Part shown: positions 33,517-42,740 of the stretch, in pieces
How positions within the stretch are numbered: position 1 is the stretch's first letter
Layout: each line of letters opens with the position of its first letter
DNA from: Bacteroidales bacterium
Lineage (GTDB): Bacteria > Bacteroidota > Bacteroidia > Bacteroidales > CG2-30-32-10
Reading direction: 5' to 3'
NCBI GenBank assembly: GCA_035353855.1
Contig: DAOQAK010000020.1
Span: 1 to 59,777 of the forward strand
Length of the DNA: 59,777 nt
Program-made: the position numbers and the translations under genes
Notes under the pieces: generated by a model
Database searches by the model: none
Told to the model about the DNA's origin: nothing
What the model saw: the letters and a program-made list of their open reading frames with translations, nothing else

Positions 33517-33840
33517 ATGAAGATTAAAGCTTCAACATTTATTGTAATTGGAAATTCAGTTGGAATTATTCTTCAGTTTCTTGCAATTATTTTCGGATAT
33601 TTTAGAAAAGAATTATTTGGAATTGAACCAGGATATGCACCACATAATTTTAGTTTTAATATTGGTTTAATTCTTCCATTAACATTCCTTTCTCTATCTA
33701 TCACTTTTATAATAGCTATTATTACATTCGTTAGATGGAAAAAATTACCGACAATACATTTTATATATGGAACATTTCCATTTATTATTTTCATGTTTTA
33801 TTTCTTACTCCAATCGTGGTGGATAGCATATAATCATTAA
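33517..33840 (+). CDS. Small membrane protein of unknown function (107 aa)
   Basis: The product has three hydrophobic segments (about residues 8-28, 48-70 and 82-103) separated by short polar loops, including RKELFGIEPGYAPHNF. No known family was recognised. It begins 14 bases after the second terminator copy and its stop overlaps the stop of folC on the other strand by four bases. The open frame and membrane pattern argue for a real gene, but no promoter box was seen. Confidence 0.55.
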   Translation: MKIKASTFIVIGNSVGIILQFLAIIFGYFRKELFGIEPGYAPHNFSFNIGLILPLTFLSLSITFIIAIITFVRWKKLPTIHFIYGTFPFIIFMFYFLLQSWWIAYNH

Positions 33841-35156
33841 CATATAATATCAGCCACCACAAAAGTGCTTCCGCCAATATAAATCAAATCATTTTTTGTT
33901 GCATGTGATTGTGCTGCCTTATATGCATTCTGAACCGAACCGTAAGCAGTCCCGTTCAAGTTATATTTTTTTGCTTCAGTCAATAGTTCATTATCATCCA
34001 AAGCTCTGGGCACACTGGCTTTACAGAAATAATACATTGCATTTTCGGGAAGAAGTGGCAAAATTTTATGAATATCTTTATCGTTAACCACTCCAAAAAC
34101 GATATGTAATTTATGATAGGAAATTTTTTGTAATTGTTTTAACACTTCATTAATGCCGTCAACATTATGACCAGTATCGCAAAAGGTTAAAGGATTGTCG
34201 GAAAGTTTTTGCCAGCGTCCTAAAATACCTGTATTTCTTACCACTTTCGCAAATCCATCTAAAATATTTTTTTGTTTTAAATCGTATCCTAGCTTATTCA
34301 ATACATCTACAACAGTACAAACAGTAATAATATTTTTAGTTTGATAATTACCTGTAAGCTCCGAAACAATTTTAAAATCATTTTTAAAAAACACTGAACA
34401 TATAGAATTATCAAGCGGTTGAAGCATTAATTCAAGCAAAGGTTGCATTTCAAATTTTTGTAAGATATTTTTTACTTCAAAATGCTTATCCGCAAAAAAT
34501 ATTTCTGATTTTTTTTCTTTGGCTTTTGCTAGAAAAATTTTTCCTGAATGTTCTTGTGTCTCTCCTATTATTACAGGAATATTTTCTTTAATTATTCCTG
34601 CTTTTTCTATTGCAATTTTTTCAAGCGTATCGCCTAACAAATTGCTGTGATCCCAACTGATATTGGTAATTACAGAAACTTCAGGAGTTATAATATTTGT
34701 TGAATCGAGCCTGCCACCTAGTCCTGTTTCAATTATAGCAATTTCAACTTTTTCATTTCTGAAATAATCAAATGCCAATCCAACTGTCCACTCAAAAAAA
34801 GAAGGTTTTATTTTTTCAAATTCTGTTTTATAATGTTCAACAAAATCGACAACATATTTTTCAGAAATCATTTGTCCGTTTATCTTTATCCGTTCGCGGA
34901 AATCCTTCAAATGCGGCGATGTATACAATCCTGTTTTAAAACCGCATTCCTGCATTATGGAAGCAAGAAAATGCGATACCGAACCTTTGCCATTGGTTCC
35001 GGCAATATGAATGGACTTAAAAGATAAATGAGGCTTTTTTAAAAGTTCGGATATGGCTATAGTATTATTTAAATCGGCTTTGTATGCCGCCGCTCCTACA
35101 CGATGAAACATGGGTAATTGCTCATACAAATAATCCAGCGTTTGCCGATAATCCAT
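33837..35156 (-). CDS. folC: Bifunctional folylpolyglutamate/dihydrofolate synthase
   Basis: This 439-residue Mur-ligase-like ATPase adds glutamate to folates. The P-loop HIAGTNGKGSVSHFLASIM, the DSTNII segment and the Mur-like C-terminal DTGHNVDGI are all present. The length fits FolC. Its start touches the stop of the tonB-like gene (35156), so it is the last gene of an exbB-exbD-tonB-folC run. Confidence 0.94.
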   Translation of the reverse strand: MDYRQTLDYLYEQLPMFHRVGAAAYKADLNNTIAISELLKKPHLSFKSIHIAGTNGKGSVSHFLASIMQECGFKTGLYTSPHLKDFRERIKINGQMISEKYVVDFVEHYKTEFEKIKPSFFEWTVGLAFDYFRNEKVEIAIIETGLGGRLDSTNIITPEVSVITNISWDHSNLLGDTLEKIAIEKAGIIKENIPVIIGETQEHSGKIFLAKAKEKKSEIFFADKHFEVKNILQKFEMQPLLELMLQPLDNSICSVFFKNDFKIVSELTGNYQTKNIITVCTVVDVLNKLGYDLKQKNILDGFAKVVRNTGILGRWQKLSDNPLTFCDTGHNVDGINEVLKQLQKISYHKLHIVFGVVNDKDIHKILPLLPENAMYYFCKASVPRALDDNELLTEAKKYNLNGTAYGSVQNAYKAAQSHATKNDLIYIGGSTFVVADIIC

Positions 35157-36007
35157 TAATTTAATTTAAGAAAAACATAAGTAATGGTTCCTATCTGTTC
35201 AATAGGAGCATTGCTTTTTGAATCGAATGAAGATTTAAGTGCCGCAGCTTCACATTGCTTACGAAGAGTTGTATTGGCTATAGTTGTACCTTTTGCACCA
35301 GCTTTTGCAGTAACCACATTTCCTTTTTTATCTACGGTTACAGTAACTACAATTTTCCCTTCATCATCATCATTATATACAGGCTTGGCAAGATTTTTTA
35401 ATTTCCTTCCTTTTATGTCGTATGAAATTCCGGGACCTGTACCAGGACCGTTTCCGGGACCATTACCTGTACCTACACCACCACCGGTTCCACCACCATT
35501 GCCTTCACCACCATCTCCTAAATAATTTTTCGATGTTAAATTACCATTAGGATTTCCCTGGTTTCCTGAACCACCTGCAATTCCTTCGCTTTTATTCTTC
35601 TTTCCTTTATAAAGTCCTTTAGGGTCAATAGTAGGCGTAGTAGCAGTTGTTACTTCAGGTTTTACATTTTTATTATTATCGTCTTTTGTAATGGTTGAAA
35701 CAGTTTCCGATTCGCTGTTTTCCTGTGTAACATAACTATCAGGTGTAAAAAGTTTAACAGGTTTTTCATTTACAAAATCAGGCATTGATAAATCAGCAAT
35801 CTGTTCACTGCCTATTCCGGTTTCAGAATTTCCAAGATTAACTTCAATTCCCATACCTGGTCCGCCACCTCCCGGTTCTATTGGAGGTATAGGTGTTTTA
35901 AAAATAAATAATATGAAAAACAAAAGAAGTAATCCATGAAAAACTACGGTGCCTATTAAACCGGCATACCAGTAGTTATCTGACTTATATGTTGCGTCAC
36001 TAGCCAT
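35156..36007 (-). CDS. tonB: TonB-like energy transducer
   Basis: This 283-residue protein has one N-terminal membrane span (about 16-38, VVFHGLLLLFFILFIF), a long low-complexity periplasmic linker including a Gly/Pro/Asn-rich stretch (GGGTGGGVGTGNGPG), and a TonB-C-like end with VVTVTVDKKGNVVTAKAG and CEAAALKSSFDSK. It should pass proton-motive energy from ExbB/ExbD to TonB receptors, of which two are encoded here. The Gly-rich linker replaces the usual Pro/Lys one. It overlaps exbD by eight bases. Confidence 0.85.
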   Translation of the reverse strand: MASDATYKSDNYWYAGLIGTVVFHGLLLLFFILFIFKTPIPPIEPGGGGPGMGIEVNLGNSETGIGSEQIADLSMPDFVNEKPVKLFTPDSYVTQENSESETVSTITKDDNNKNVKPEVTTATTPTIDPKGLYKGKKNKSEGIAGGSGNQGNPNGNLTSKNYLGDGGEGNGGGTGGGVGTGNGPGNGPGTGPGISYDIKGRKLKNLAKPVYNDDDEGKIVVTVTVDKKGNVVTAKAGAKGTTIANTTLRKQCEAAALKSSFDSKSNAPIEQIGTITYVFLKLN

Positions 36008-36401
36008 TAAGCGTTTTAGTAGCTAAAATCATTTTAACATTCAGTTTATTTCCAATCTGAAGCACATCAACCAAATCCTGTATCGATAATGCATTATCAA
36101 CACGCAAAACAACAATGGCATCTGACGAACCTTTTATTTCTTCTGCAAGCAGAACTTCTAAATTATCTTTTGTTGTTTCAGTGTTTCCAATATAATAACG
36201 TTTATCTTTTGTTATTGATAATGCCACTTCCTTTTTATGCATTGCCTGACTGCTTTTAGAATTGGGCAAAGTAAGTTTAATCACGCTTGGATTAAGGATT
36301 GTTGACATGATAATAAAGAACAGCATCAGAAAGAACATTATGTCGTTCATAGCTGAAGTGCTGACTTCAGCACCTATTTTTTTTCTTTTTCTCAGGTTCA
36401 T
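36000..36401 (-). CDS. exbD: ExbD/TolR-type biopolymer transport protein
   Basis: This 133-residue protein has a short cytoplasmic N-terminus, one membrane span (about 20-42, MNDIMFFLMLFFIIMSTI) with the conserved acidic Asp in MNDI, and a periplasmic domain (VIKLTLPNS, LRVDNALSIQDLVDVLQ). It is part of the proton channel with ExbB. The start overlaps the exbB stop by four bases. Confidence 0.93.
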   Translation of the reverse strand: MNLRKRKKIGAEVSTSAMNDIMFFLMLFFIIMSTILNPSVIKLTLPNSKSSQAMHKKEVALSITKDKRYYIGNTETTKDNLEVLLAEEIKGSSDAIVVLRVDNALSIQDLVDVLQIGNKLNVKMILATKTLNG

Positions 36402-37117
36402 TTTGTTGGCTCCTGTAATAAATCCATGAATTCAACGGCAGCATGCTCCATTTTCTGTACTGCTTTTTCAATCATTATATTTAACCAATGATAAAAAATA
36501 AATGATATAACTCCAACTATCAATCCTGCTGCACTTGATACCATTTTTGTATATAAGCCTGCTGAAACACTATTTATACTTACATCACCCGATAGAGAAA
36601 TATCGTGAAAAATTTTGATTACACCTATAATTGTTCCCACAAAACCAAGCATTGGAGCTACTCCAGCACAGATTGAAAGAATAACTAAGTTTCTTTCAAG
36701 TTTATAAACTTCAAATTTTCCTATAATTTCTATTGCTTCTTCAATTTCTTTGAGCGGACGACCAATTCGCATTATCCCTTTTTTTATCATGCTTGCAATA
36801 GGCTTATTGGTAGATTTACAAAGTGCCAAAGCTGAATCGACTTTCCCAGCTAAAATGAATTCACGAATGCTATTCATAAAATTACTTTCTTCACGAGTAG
36901 CTTTTCTAATTGAAAAATATCGTTCAATAAAAACATAAATCGCAATGATTGAGAGCAATGCTATAGGAATCATAATGACTCCTCCTTTTTCCAGCAGGTC
37001 TAAAAATGAAATCGATTCTACAGGTTTTTCAGCAACCGGTGTATTTACAACCTGATTTACTGTTTTGGCTGCTGTGTCAGCAACATTGGTTACTACTTGC
37101 AATAATATTCCTAACAT
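36398..37117 (-). CDS. exbB: ExbB/TolQ/MotA-type proton channel protein
   Basis: This 239-residue inner-membrane protein has three spans (about 48-68, 147-170 and 190-215) and the family segments LLSIIAIYVFIERYFSIRKA, LSICAGVAPMLGFVGTIIGVIK and AAGLIVGVISFIFYHWL. It is the first gene of the exbB-exbD-tonB operon. A TAAATTTA motif shortly upstream is one base off a -7 box. Confidence 0.94.
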   Translation of the reverse strand: MLGILLQVVTNVADTAAKTVNQVVNTPVAEKPVESISFLDLLEKGGVIMIPIALLSIIAIYVFIERYFSIRKATREESNFMNSIREFILAGKVDSALALCKSTNKPIASMIKKGIMRIGRPLKEIEEAIEIIGKFEVYKLERNLVILSICAGVAPMLGFVGTIIGVIKIFHDISLSGDVSINSVSAGLYTKMVSSAAGLIVGVISFIFYHWLNIMIEKAVQKMEHAAVEFMDLLQEPTK

Positions 37118-37266
37118 GTTTTTTTATTTTTAATGTGTAAATTTAAATAGAATCAACCCATGAAATTTTTCAATCACATATAAATGTTAACACCGTCATG
37201 TTAATAATATAACAACGAAACGGATGATTTATTATACAGAAAAAATAATAAAAGATAAAATATTTT

Positions 37267-38325
37267 TCAGGGAAGATAAATTGCACCCGACGAATGATCC
37301 CTACTGGCGCCGGTTACAGAAGACAAGCAATTTATTTCGTTATTCATTCTCAGCAATCCCAAAAAAGCAAAAACCAATGCTTCTTTATATTCAACAGTAG
37401 TATTGTCGGGAATAATTATTTCATGTGTTGAAAAATCAGTTATTCGCGAAATCAAATGTTTGTTGTATGCACCTCCACCAGTCACAAGAGCTTTTCCAGT
37501 TTTCTCGGAATTTAAAATAACAGAAATTTGCAAAGCTACATGCTCACAAAAAGTGTAAAGTTTATCTTCAACACTAATTTTATATTTTTCGATGAGAGGG
37601 AAAATATTTTTATCAACCCACTCTCTTCCTAATGATTTCGGATATTTCGAAAAATAGAATTCCAGGTTGTTCAGTTCATCAAACAAATCATTATTTAAAT
37701 TACCGTGCGATGCAATCAGTCCATCATTATCGAATGGTATCCCAAGTAGTTCTGCATATTTATTCATAACAATATTGACCGGACAAATATCAAATGCAAT
37801 GCGTTTGTCATCTTTATCAAAAGAAATATTTGCAAAGCCACCAAGATTTATACAAAAATCGAATTCAGAAAATAAATATTTATCACCAATCGGAACCAAA
37901 GGAGCACCTTGTCCTCCAAGAGCTACATCACCTGAGCGAAAATCACAAATTACCGGAAGTCCTGTAACAGCAGCTATTGCAGAGCCATCACCTATTTGAA
38001 ATGTCATACGCTTTTCAGGTTGATGAAAAATAGTGTGCCCATGTGATGCAATAAAATCAATAGGTAATTTATTCTTTAAAATAAATTTATTAACCAGTTT
38101 CCCAAGATAAGCACCATATTCTGTATGTAACAATATCAGGTGTAATGCATCGGAATTTATTGCATGGTTTAATTTTTCTTTCCAGGTATAATCGTATTGA
38201 AATGTTTCTGCAACAATAATTTTATAATTCCATTTATTACTTTCAAAATAAAATTGACAACAAGCAACATCAACTCCATCAAGTGAAGTGCCCGACATTA
38301 TTCCAATTATATTATACTCTTTCAT
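37267..38325 (-). CDS. anmK: Anhydro-N-acetylmuramic acid kinase
   Basis: This 352-residue kinase phosphorylates anhydroMurNAc during cell-wall recycling. Seen are the phosphate-binding IIGIMSGTSLDGVDVACC at the N-terminus, IASHGHTIFHQPEKR, GDGSAIAAVTGLPVICDFR, LGGQGAPLVP and VTGGGAYNKHL. The length is typical. It lies 5 bases after murF on the same strand, joining wall recycling with wall synthesis. Confidence 0.95.
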   Translation of the reverse strand: MKEYNIIGIMSGTSLDGVDVACCQFYFESNKWNYKIIVAETFQYDYTWKEKLNHAINSDALHLILLHTEYGAYLGKLVNKFILKNKLPIDFIASHGHTIFHQPEKRMTFQIGDGSAIAAVTGLPVICDFRSGDVALGGQGAPLVPIGDKYLFSEFDFCINLGGFANISFDKDDKRIAFDICPVNIVMNKYAELLGIPFDNDGLIASHGNLNNDLFDELNNLEFYFSKYPKSLGREWVDKNIFPLIEKYKISVEDKLYTFCEHVALQISVILNSEKTGKALVTGGGAYNKHLISRITDFSTHEIIIPDNTTVEYKEALVFAFLGLLRMNNEINCLSSVTGASRDHSSGAIYLP

Positions 38326-38330
38326 AGTTT

Positions 38331-39623
38331 TTACAATGCTTCCAGCACTTTTTCCAATTTAATTCCTCTCGAACCTTTTATTAAAAAATAATTATTCGAT
38401 GGATTTATCTTTTTTAAATATTCCAATGCTTCATCAGAATTGACAAAGGCTTTAATATTATTGTTTTTATTTATTGAAGAAAAAACATTTCCAACCAGAA
38501 TCACATTTTTTATTCCGGAAGATTCAATCAGGTTTAATATTTTTTCATGTTCAACTAAAGCGTCATTCCCAAGTTCGCGCATATCACCAATAATCATAAA
38601 TTTATTTTCTGCATCAACATGAATAAAATTTTTAATAGAAGCATCCATACTGGTTGGGTTGGCATTGTATGCATCCATTATTATTGTATTACGTGAAGTT
38701 TTGATTATTTGAGAACGATTATTGGAAGGAATATATTCTTCGATTGCTTTGACAATATTTTTCTCATCAACTTTAAAGTATGAGCCAATACAAATTGCAG
38801 CCATTATATTTTCGAAATTATAAAAGCCAAATAAATTTGTTGGAATTTCAATTGAAGAATTATTATTAAGCCATTTAACTTTTAATAATGGGTTGCTTTC
38901 AATTATTTCTCCCCTGCATGAACTTTCACTAGATACGCCATAAGTAACGCGTTCAATTTTTTCAGAAGAGTTCATCAGAAATTCATTATCACTACAAACA
39001 AAAACTTTTCCTTGTAAATTTTTTATAAAATCATACAATTCTTTTTTTGTTTTTGCCACACCTTCAATACTGCCAAAACCTTCGAGGTGTGCTTTCCCGA
39101 TATTTGTAATAATTCCATAATCAGGATGTGATATTTTACAAAGCAGTGCAATTTCACCGGGATGATTGGCTCCCATTTCAATTACTGCAATTTCAGTATT
39201 TTGATTTACTGATAATATAGTAAGAGGAACCCCAATATGATTATTTAAATTTCCTTTTGTATATAACACATTATATTTTTTTGACAAGACAGCAGCAATA
39301 AGCTCTTTGGTTGTTGTTTTACCATTGGTTCCGGTAATGCCAATAAATGGAATTTTAAATTGTTGACGATGATATATTGCTAATTCCTGTAAAGTCTTCA
39401 GTGTATCTTCAACAAGAATAAATTTTTCATTTAAAACAAATTTTTCATCATCAACAACTGCATAGCTGCAACCATTGTCAATTGCTGTTTTTGCAAATTG
39501 ATTGGCGTTAAAATTCTCGCCATGTATTGCAAAAAATAATGAGTTGTTTACTATTTTTCTTGTATCGGTACATATATTCCCACACTTAAGAAATATTTGA
39601 TATAATTGATCTATAGTCATCAT
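38331..39623 (-). CDS. murF: UDP-MurNAc-tripeptide D-Ala-D-Ala ligase
   Basis: This Mur ligase adds D-Ala-D-Ala to the muropeptide precursor. The P-loop is GITGTNGKTTTKELIAAVL, followed by AVIEMGANHPGEI, ITNIGKAHLEGFG and MDAYNANPTSMDASI. An ATG at 39659 lies inside the terminator hairpin of gldJ, so I place the start at one of the paired ATGs at 39623/39620 (MMTIDQLYQIFLKCG), giving about 430 residues. Confidence 0.93.
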   Translation of the reverse strand: MMTIDQLYQIFLKCGNICTDTRKIVNNSLFFAIHGENFNANQFAKTAIDNGCSYAVVDDEKFVLNEKFILVEDTLKTLQELAIYHRQQFKIPFIGITGTNGKTTTKELIAAVLSKKYNVLYTKGNLNNHIGVPLTILSVNQNTEIAVIEMGANHPGEIALLCKISHPDYGIITNIGKAHLEGFGSIEGVAKTKKELYDFIKNLQGKVFVCSDNEFLMNSSEKIERVTYGVSSESSCRGEIIESNPLLKVKWLNNNSSIEIPTNLFGFYNFENIMAAICIGSYFKVDEKNIVKAIEEYIPSNNRSQIIKTSRNTIIMDAYNANPTSMDASIKNFIHVDAENKFMIIGDMRELGNDALVEHEKILNLIESSGIKNVILVGNVFSSINKNNNIKAFVNSDEALEYLKKINPSNNYFLIKGSRGIKLEKVLEAL

Positions 39624-39636
39624 AAACTTATAATTG

Positions 39637-39668
39637 AAAACCCCATTTACAAAATGCAAATGGGGTTT
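39637..39668 (-). terminator. Terminator of gldJ, overlapping the murF leader
   Basis: AAAACCCCATTT and AAATGGGGTTTT form a 12-base-pair stem between gldJ and murF. On the minus strand it ends in TTTTCAATT. Confidence 0.75.
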
Positions 39669-39690
39669 TAATATTTTAATAAATTAGATT

Positions 39691-41163
39691 TTAATTACCT
39701 CCTATAGGACTACCAACGCGAGTCATTGCACAACGGAAACCTATATAGCTTGTAGATAATGATTCATCAAGAAATCTGCGGGTACCTGCTACTAAGAAAT
39801 ATGCTCTATCATTCCAGGAACCACCTTTATATACACGAGATTTATCATTAATCATTGATGTATTACTATAATCATACATCAAATTTGAAGTACTTAAGCT
39901 ATCGTCTTCTCTTGCTAGCCAATCATGATCAATTGCTGAAGTCCAATCTCCATCAAGATAATTTATATTATCCGATTTTCTATAATTTCTTCTTCCGGCA
40001 GATTCCTGTATAGTAACATTACGCCACATAATATTCCCTAAAGTGTCTTTTTCTGCAATATTACCTTCTTCATCAGTAACTTTAGTTTTAAAGACATTAC
40101 CTCTATAAGGATTAAAATCCGACATGTCTTCCGGAGAAAGAGGTCTATATACGTCCATTACCCATTCAGCAACATTACCAGCCATGTTATACAAACCATA
40201 ATCATTAGGCCAATAAGAAATAACTGGTCCGGGAATATCAGCAGCATCATTCAGATTACCTGCTACACCCATATTATCACCTCTACCTCTTTTAAAATTA
40301 GTTACAAAATCTCCAAGGTTTTTATCCATATCTGTACGAATTATATGACCGTTCCATGGATATAATCTTCTTTCAATAACACGTTCAAATAAAGTATTTC
40401 CTATTAAACCCAATGAAGCAAATTCCCACTCTGCTTCAGTAGGTAGTCTGTATTTTGGTAAAAGAATGCCATCTTCCATTCTAACTTTACGTGTACCCTG
40501 ACCACTTGGATTCAAATCAATAAGGTCATTCTTTACAAGACCTTCATATTGACCTGCTAAGTATGCTTCTGTATTAAAGTTATCTTCATTCGATTGATCT
40601 GGGTTGGTTTTTAATATTCCCTCACGAATAAGGATATATTCGTTTACCCTATCCGTTCTCCATGCACAATAATTGCTTGCCTGTAACCAACTTACACCCA
40701 CTACAGGATAATCTCTGTATGCCGGATGACGTAAATAATATTCTACAAAAGGCTCATTATATGCAAGTTTATCACGCCATACTAATGTGTCTGGTAAAGC
40801 TTTTTTATATACTTCAGGAAAATCAACACCATACACTCTTGTTAACCAATAAAGGTACTCAAGCCAATCAAGATTTCTTATCTCAGTTTCGTCCATATAA
40901 AACGAAGAAACGGTTACTCTTCTTGGAATGTTATTCCAATCGTATAATACATCCTGTTCAGTACGACCCATTGCATAAGTACCGCCTTCAACAAGAATCA
41001 AACCCGGACCAGTTTCCTGTTCTTCATAAGGAACTACTTCAAATCCGCCATTTTTAGGTTGGTTATATTCCCAGCCTGTAGTCGAGGATTGGTCTTTTTT
41101 GCAAGCTGCTAAGGATAAAATCGCAACTGCTAAAAATAACTTGGAAATAGTTTTTCTGTTCAT
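39691..41163 (-). CDS. gldJ: T9SS/gliding lipoprotein GldJ
   Basis: This formylglycine-enzyme-like (SUMF1-fold) lipoprotein stabilises the T9SS motor-associated ring. The start MNRKTISKLFLAVAILSLAA precedes the lipidated cysteine in AACKKD; upstream ATGs at 41169 and 41187 are possible but lengthen the basic end. GldJ marks include LILVEGGTYAMGRTEQDVLY, DWNNIPRRVTVSSFYMDETE, NLDWLEYLYWL and PVVGVSWLQASNYCAWRTDR. The C-terminal half has YRLPTEAEWEFAS and GFRCAMTRVG. It follows a PorP-like gene and stands opposite the porU/porV genes. Confidence 0.9.
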   Translation of the reverse strand: MNRKTISKLFLAVAILSLAACKKDQSSTTGWEYNQPKNGGFEVVPYEEQETGPGLILVEGGTYAMGRTEQDVLYDWNNIPRRVTVSSFYMDETEIRNLDWLEYLYWLTRVYGVDFPEVYKKALPDTLVWRDKLAYNEPFVEYYLRHPAYRDYPVVGVSWLQASNYCAWRTDRVNEYILIREGILKTNPDQSNEDNFNTEAYLAGQYEGLVKNDLIDLNPSGQGTRKVRMEDGILLPKYRLPTEAEWEFASLGLIGNTLFERVIERRLYPWNGHIIRTDMDKNLGDFVTNFKRGRGDNMGVAGNLNDAADIPGPVISYWPNDYGLYNMAGNVAEWVMDVYRPLSPEDMSDFNPYRGNVFKTKVTDEEGNIAEKDTLGNIMWRNVTIQESAGRRNYRKSDNINYLDGDWTSAIDHDWLAREDDSLSTSNLMYDYSNTSMINDKSRVYKGGSWNDRAYFLVAGTRRFLDESLSTSYIGFRCAMTRVGSPIGGN

Positions 41164-41193
41164 TATCATATTGATTTGTTTTTTCAATAATAA

Positions 41194-42177
41194 CTAAAAT
41201 GATGGGCAATTTATTGCTCTGATACGTTTCTTTTTTGGACGACAATCAAACTGTAGGGCAAAAGATACTTCGTGAGCACCACCAGAAGCACTACTAAGCT
41301 TGGATACTGTAACATCATAACTGTATCCTATCTTCACAACACTAGTCTGTAATCCTATTAATGCAATAAAAGCATCAGGATTATCAAAACCCTGCCTAAA
41401 CCATAAACCACCAACCAGAGGATATTTATTATAATATAACCCATAGTTTATCTCTTCAAAGTCAAGCTGCTTCATAAAAAGAATGTTCGGCGATATGGTT
41501 GGATCTTCAATTTTTCTTCTTCTTCTATGATGTTCCAGATCAATAACACCTCCAGCATGAACAGTTATGCGCATAGGAAGTTTACTAACCGAGAAAAAAC
41601 CTTCATTTGGTTCAGTTAAGTGATTAACAGCAACACCGCCATATACACTCTCGCTATAACCAAGTATACCTGCGCTAAAATCTACAGTTCCTTTTGTTAG
41701 CTCACTTGGTTTGGTTTCATTAGTAAAATATACAAATCCATAACGGGGATCTATTTGATCACCAAAAGTAAGCTTTTCCCAATCTAGGCTTTTTTGAAAA
41801 TATGTTGCCTGAAATCCGGCTTTTATAGAAAAATACCTGCTAACCTGAAGTCTATAGGAATAAATTCCGCTGATTATAGTTGTATTTAAAGTAGACTCTC
41901 CTGCCTGATCTGAAGTGAACATTAAACCTACACCGCCGGCAAGATTTTCTACATGTTGATCGTATGATGCATTATACGTAACATAATTTCCGGCTATTGA
42001 AGGCCATTGATTACGGTAATTCATAATTAAACGTGGACAAATTGCTGTTCCGGCAAACGCAGGATTAAGATATAAAGGATTAGCATAATATTGCGAATAA
42101 TGCGGATCTTGAGGGTATAGAGAAACTCCTGACAATATAATTAATACAAGTAGGAAAATCTTTTTTAAGCCAATCAT
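41194..42177 (-). CDS. PorP/SprF-family T9SS outer-membrane protein
   Basis: This 327-residue protein has a signal peptide (cleavage near SLYPQD) and the family start DPHYSQYYANPLYLNPAFAG, followed by NYRNQWPSIAGNYVTYNASYDQ. The rest is a barrel ending in LQFDCRPKKKRI. PorP is a T9SS component, while SprF-type relatives pair with specific surface adhesins. It is the first gene of a two-gene unit with gldJ (gap 30 bases). Which subgroup it is cannot be told without a tree. Confidence 0.9.
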   Translation of the reverse strand: MIGLKKIFLLVLIILSGVSLYPQDPHYSQYYANPLYLNPAFAGTAICPRLIMNYRNQWPSIAGNYVTYNASYDQHVENLAGGVGLMFTSDQAGESTLNTTIISGIYSYRLQVSRYFSIKAGFQATYFQKSLDWEKLTFGDQIDPRYGFVYFTNETKPSELTKGTVDFSAGILGYSESVYGGVAVNHLTEPNEGFFSVSKLPMRITVHAGGVIDLEHHRRRRKIEDPTISPNILFMKQLDFEEINYGLYYNKYPLVGGLWFRQGFDNPDAFIALIGLQTSVVKIGYSYDVTVSKLSSASGGAHEVSFALQFDCRPKKKRIRAINCPSF

Positions 42178-42740
42178 AATATTTTTTTCAAATAAATCTT
42201 AATTAAGATGTTACAATATTACATATTTTTTTAATTATGACAATATTTTTTAAGCAAACTAAAAAAATAAATATTTGTATCTCTACTTTACTTTATACAC
42301 AAATAAGAAAAATAAAGTTTCATTATTCCAGATATTTATTTTTATAGAAATACTATTTCTTCTAATAAATTCCACTTTCATAATATAAACAAAGCAGTAT
42401 ATATTTTATTGTTTAAATTTGCAATTTATTAAGAAAAAAATTAAAAAATAAAAGAACCTTACAAAATAAAGCTTTGAAATAACCTACTCAATTGATTTTA
42501 TAATGATAATTATATTTAAAATATCATTAAATAAAATAAATTTGCGCTAAATATAAGAAAAAATATTGCGGAAAACACTTAGATATCAAATAATTTTTTT
42601 AAAATTCTTTCATTATATTTTTTTTACATACAGTTTAAATATATATTTAAACAATGTATTTTTATAAAAACAATAAAATATGATAATAATCGTTTTCATA
42701 AAGATTTTCAATAAATAAAAACAGTATACAAATATAGCGA
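42178..42740. other. Long AT-rich divergent region between porP-like and porU
   Basis: About 560 bases of very AT-rich DNA separate two divergent T9SS units. I see no gene, no stable hairpin and no good TAnnTTTG box. It probably holds both promoters and may carry regulatory sites that cannot be read by eye. Confidence 0.6.
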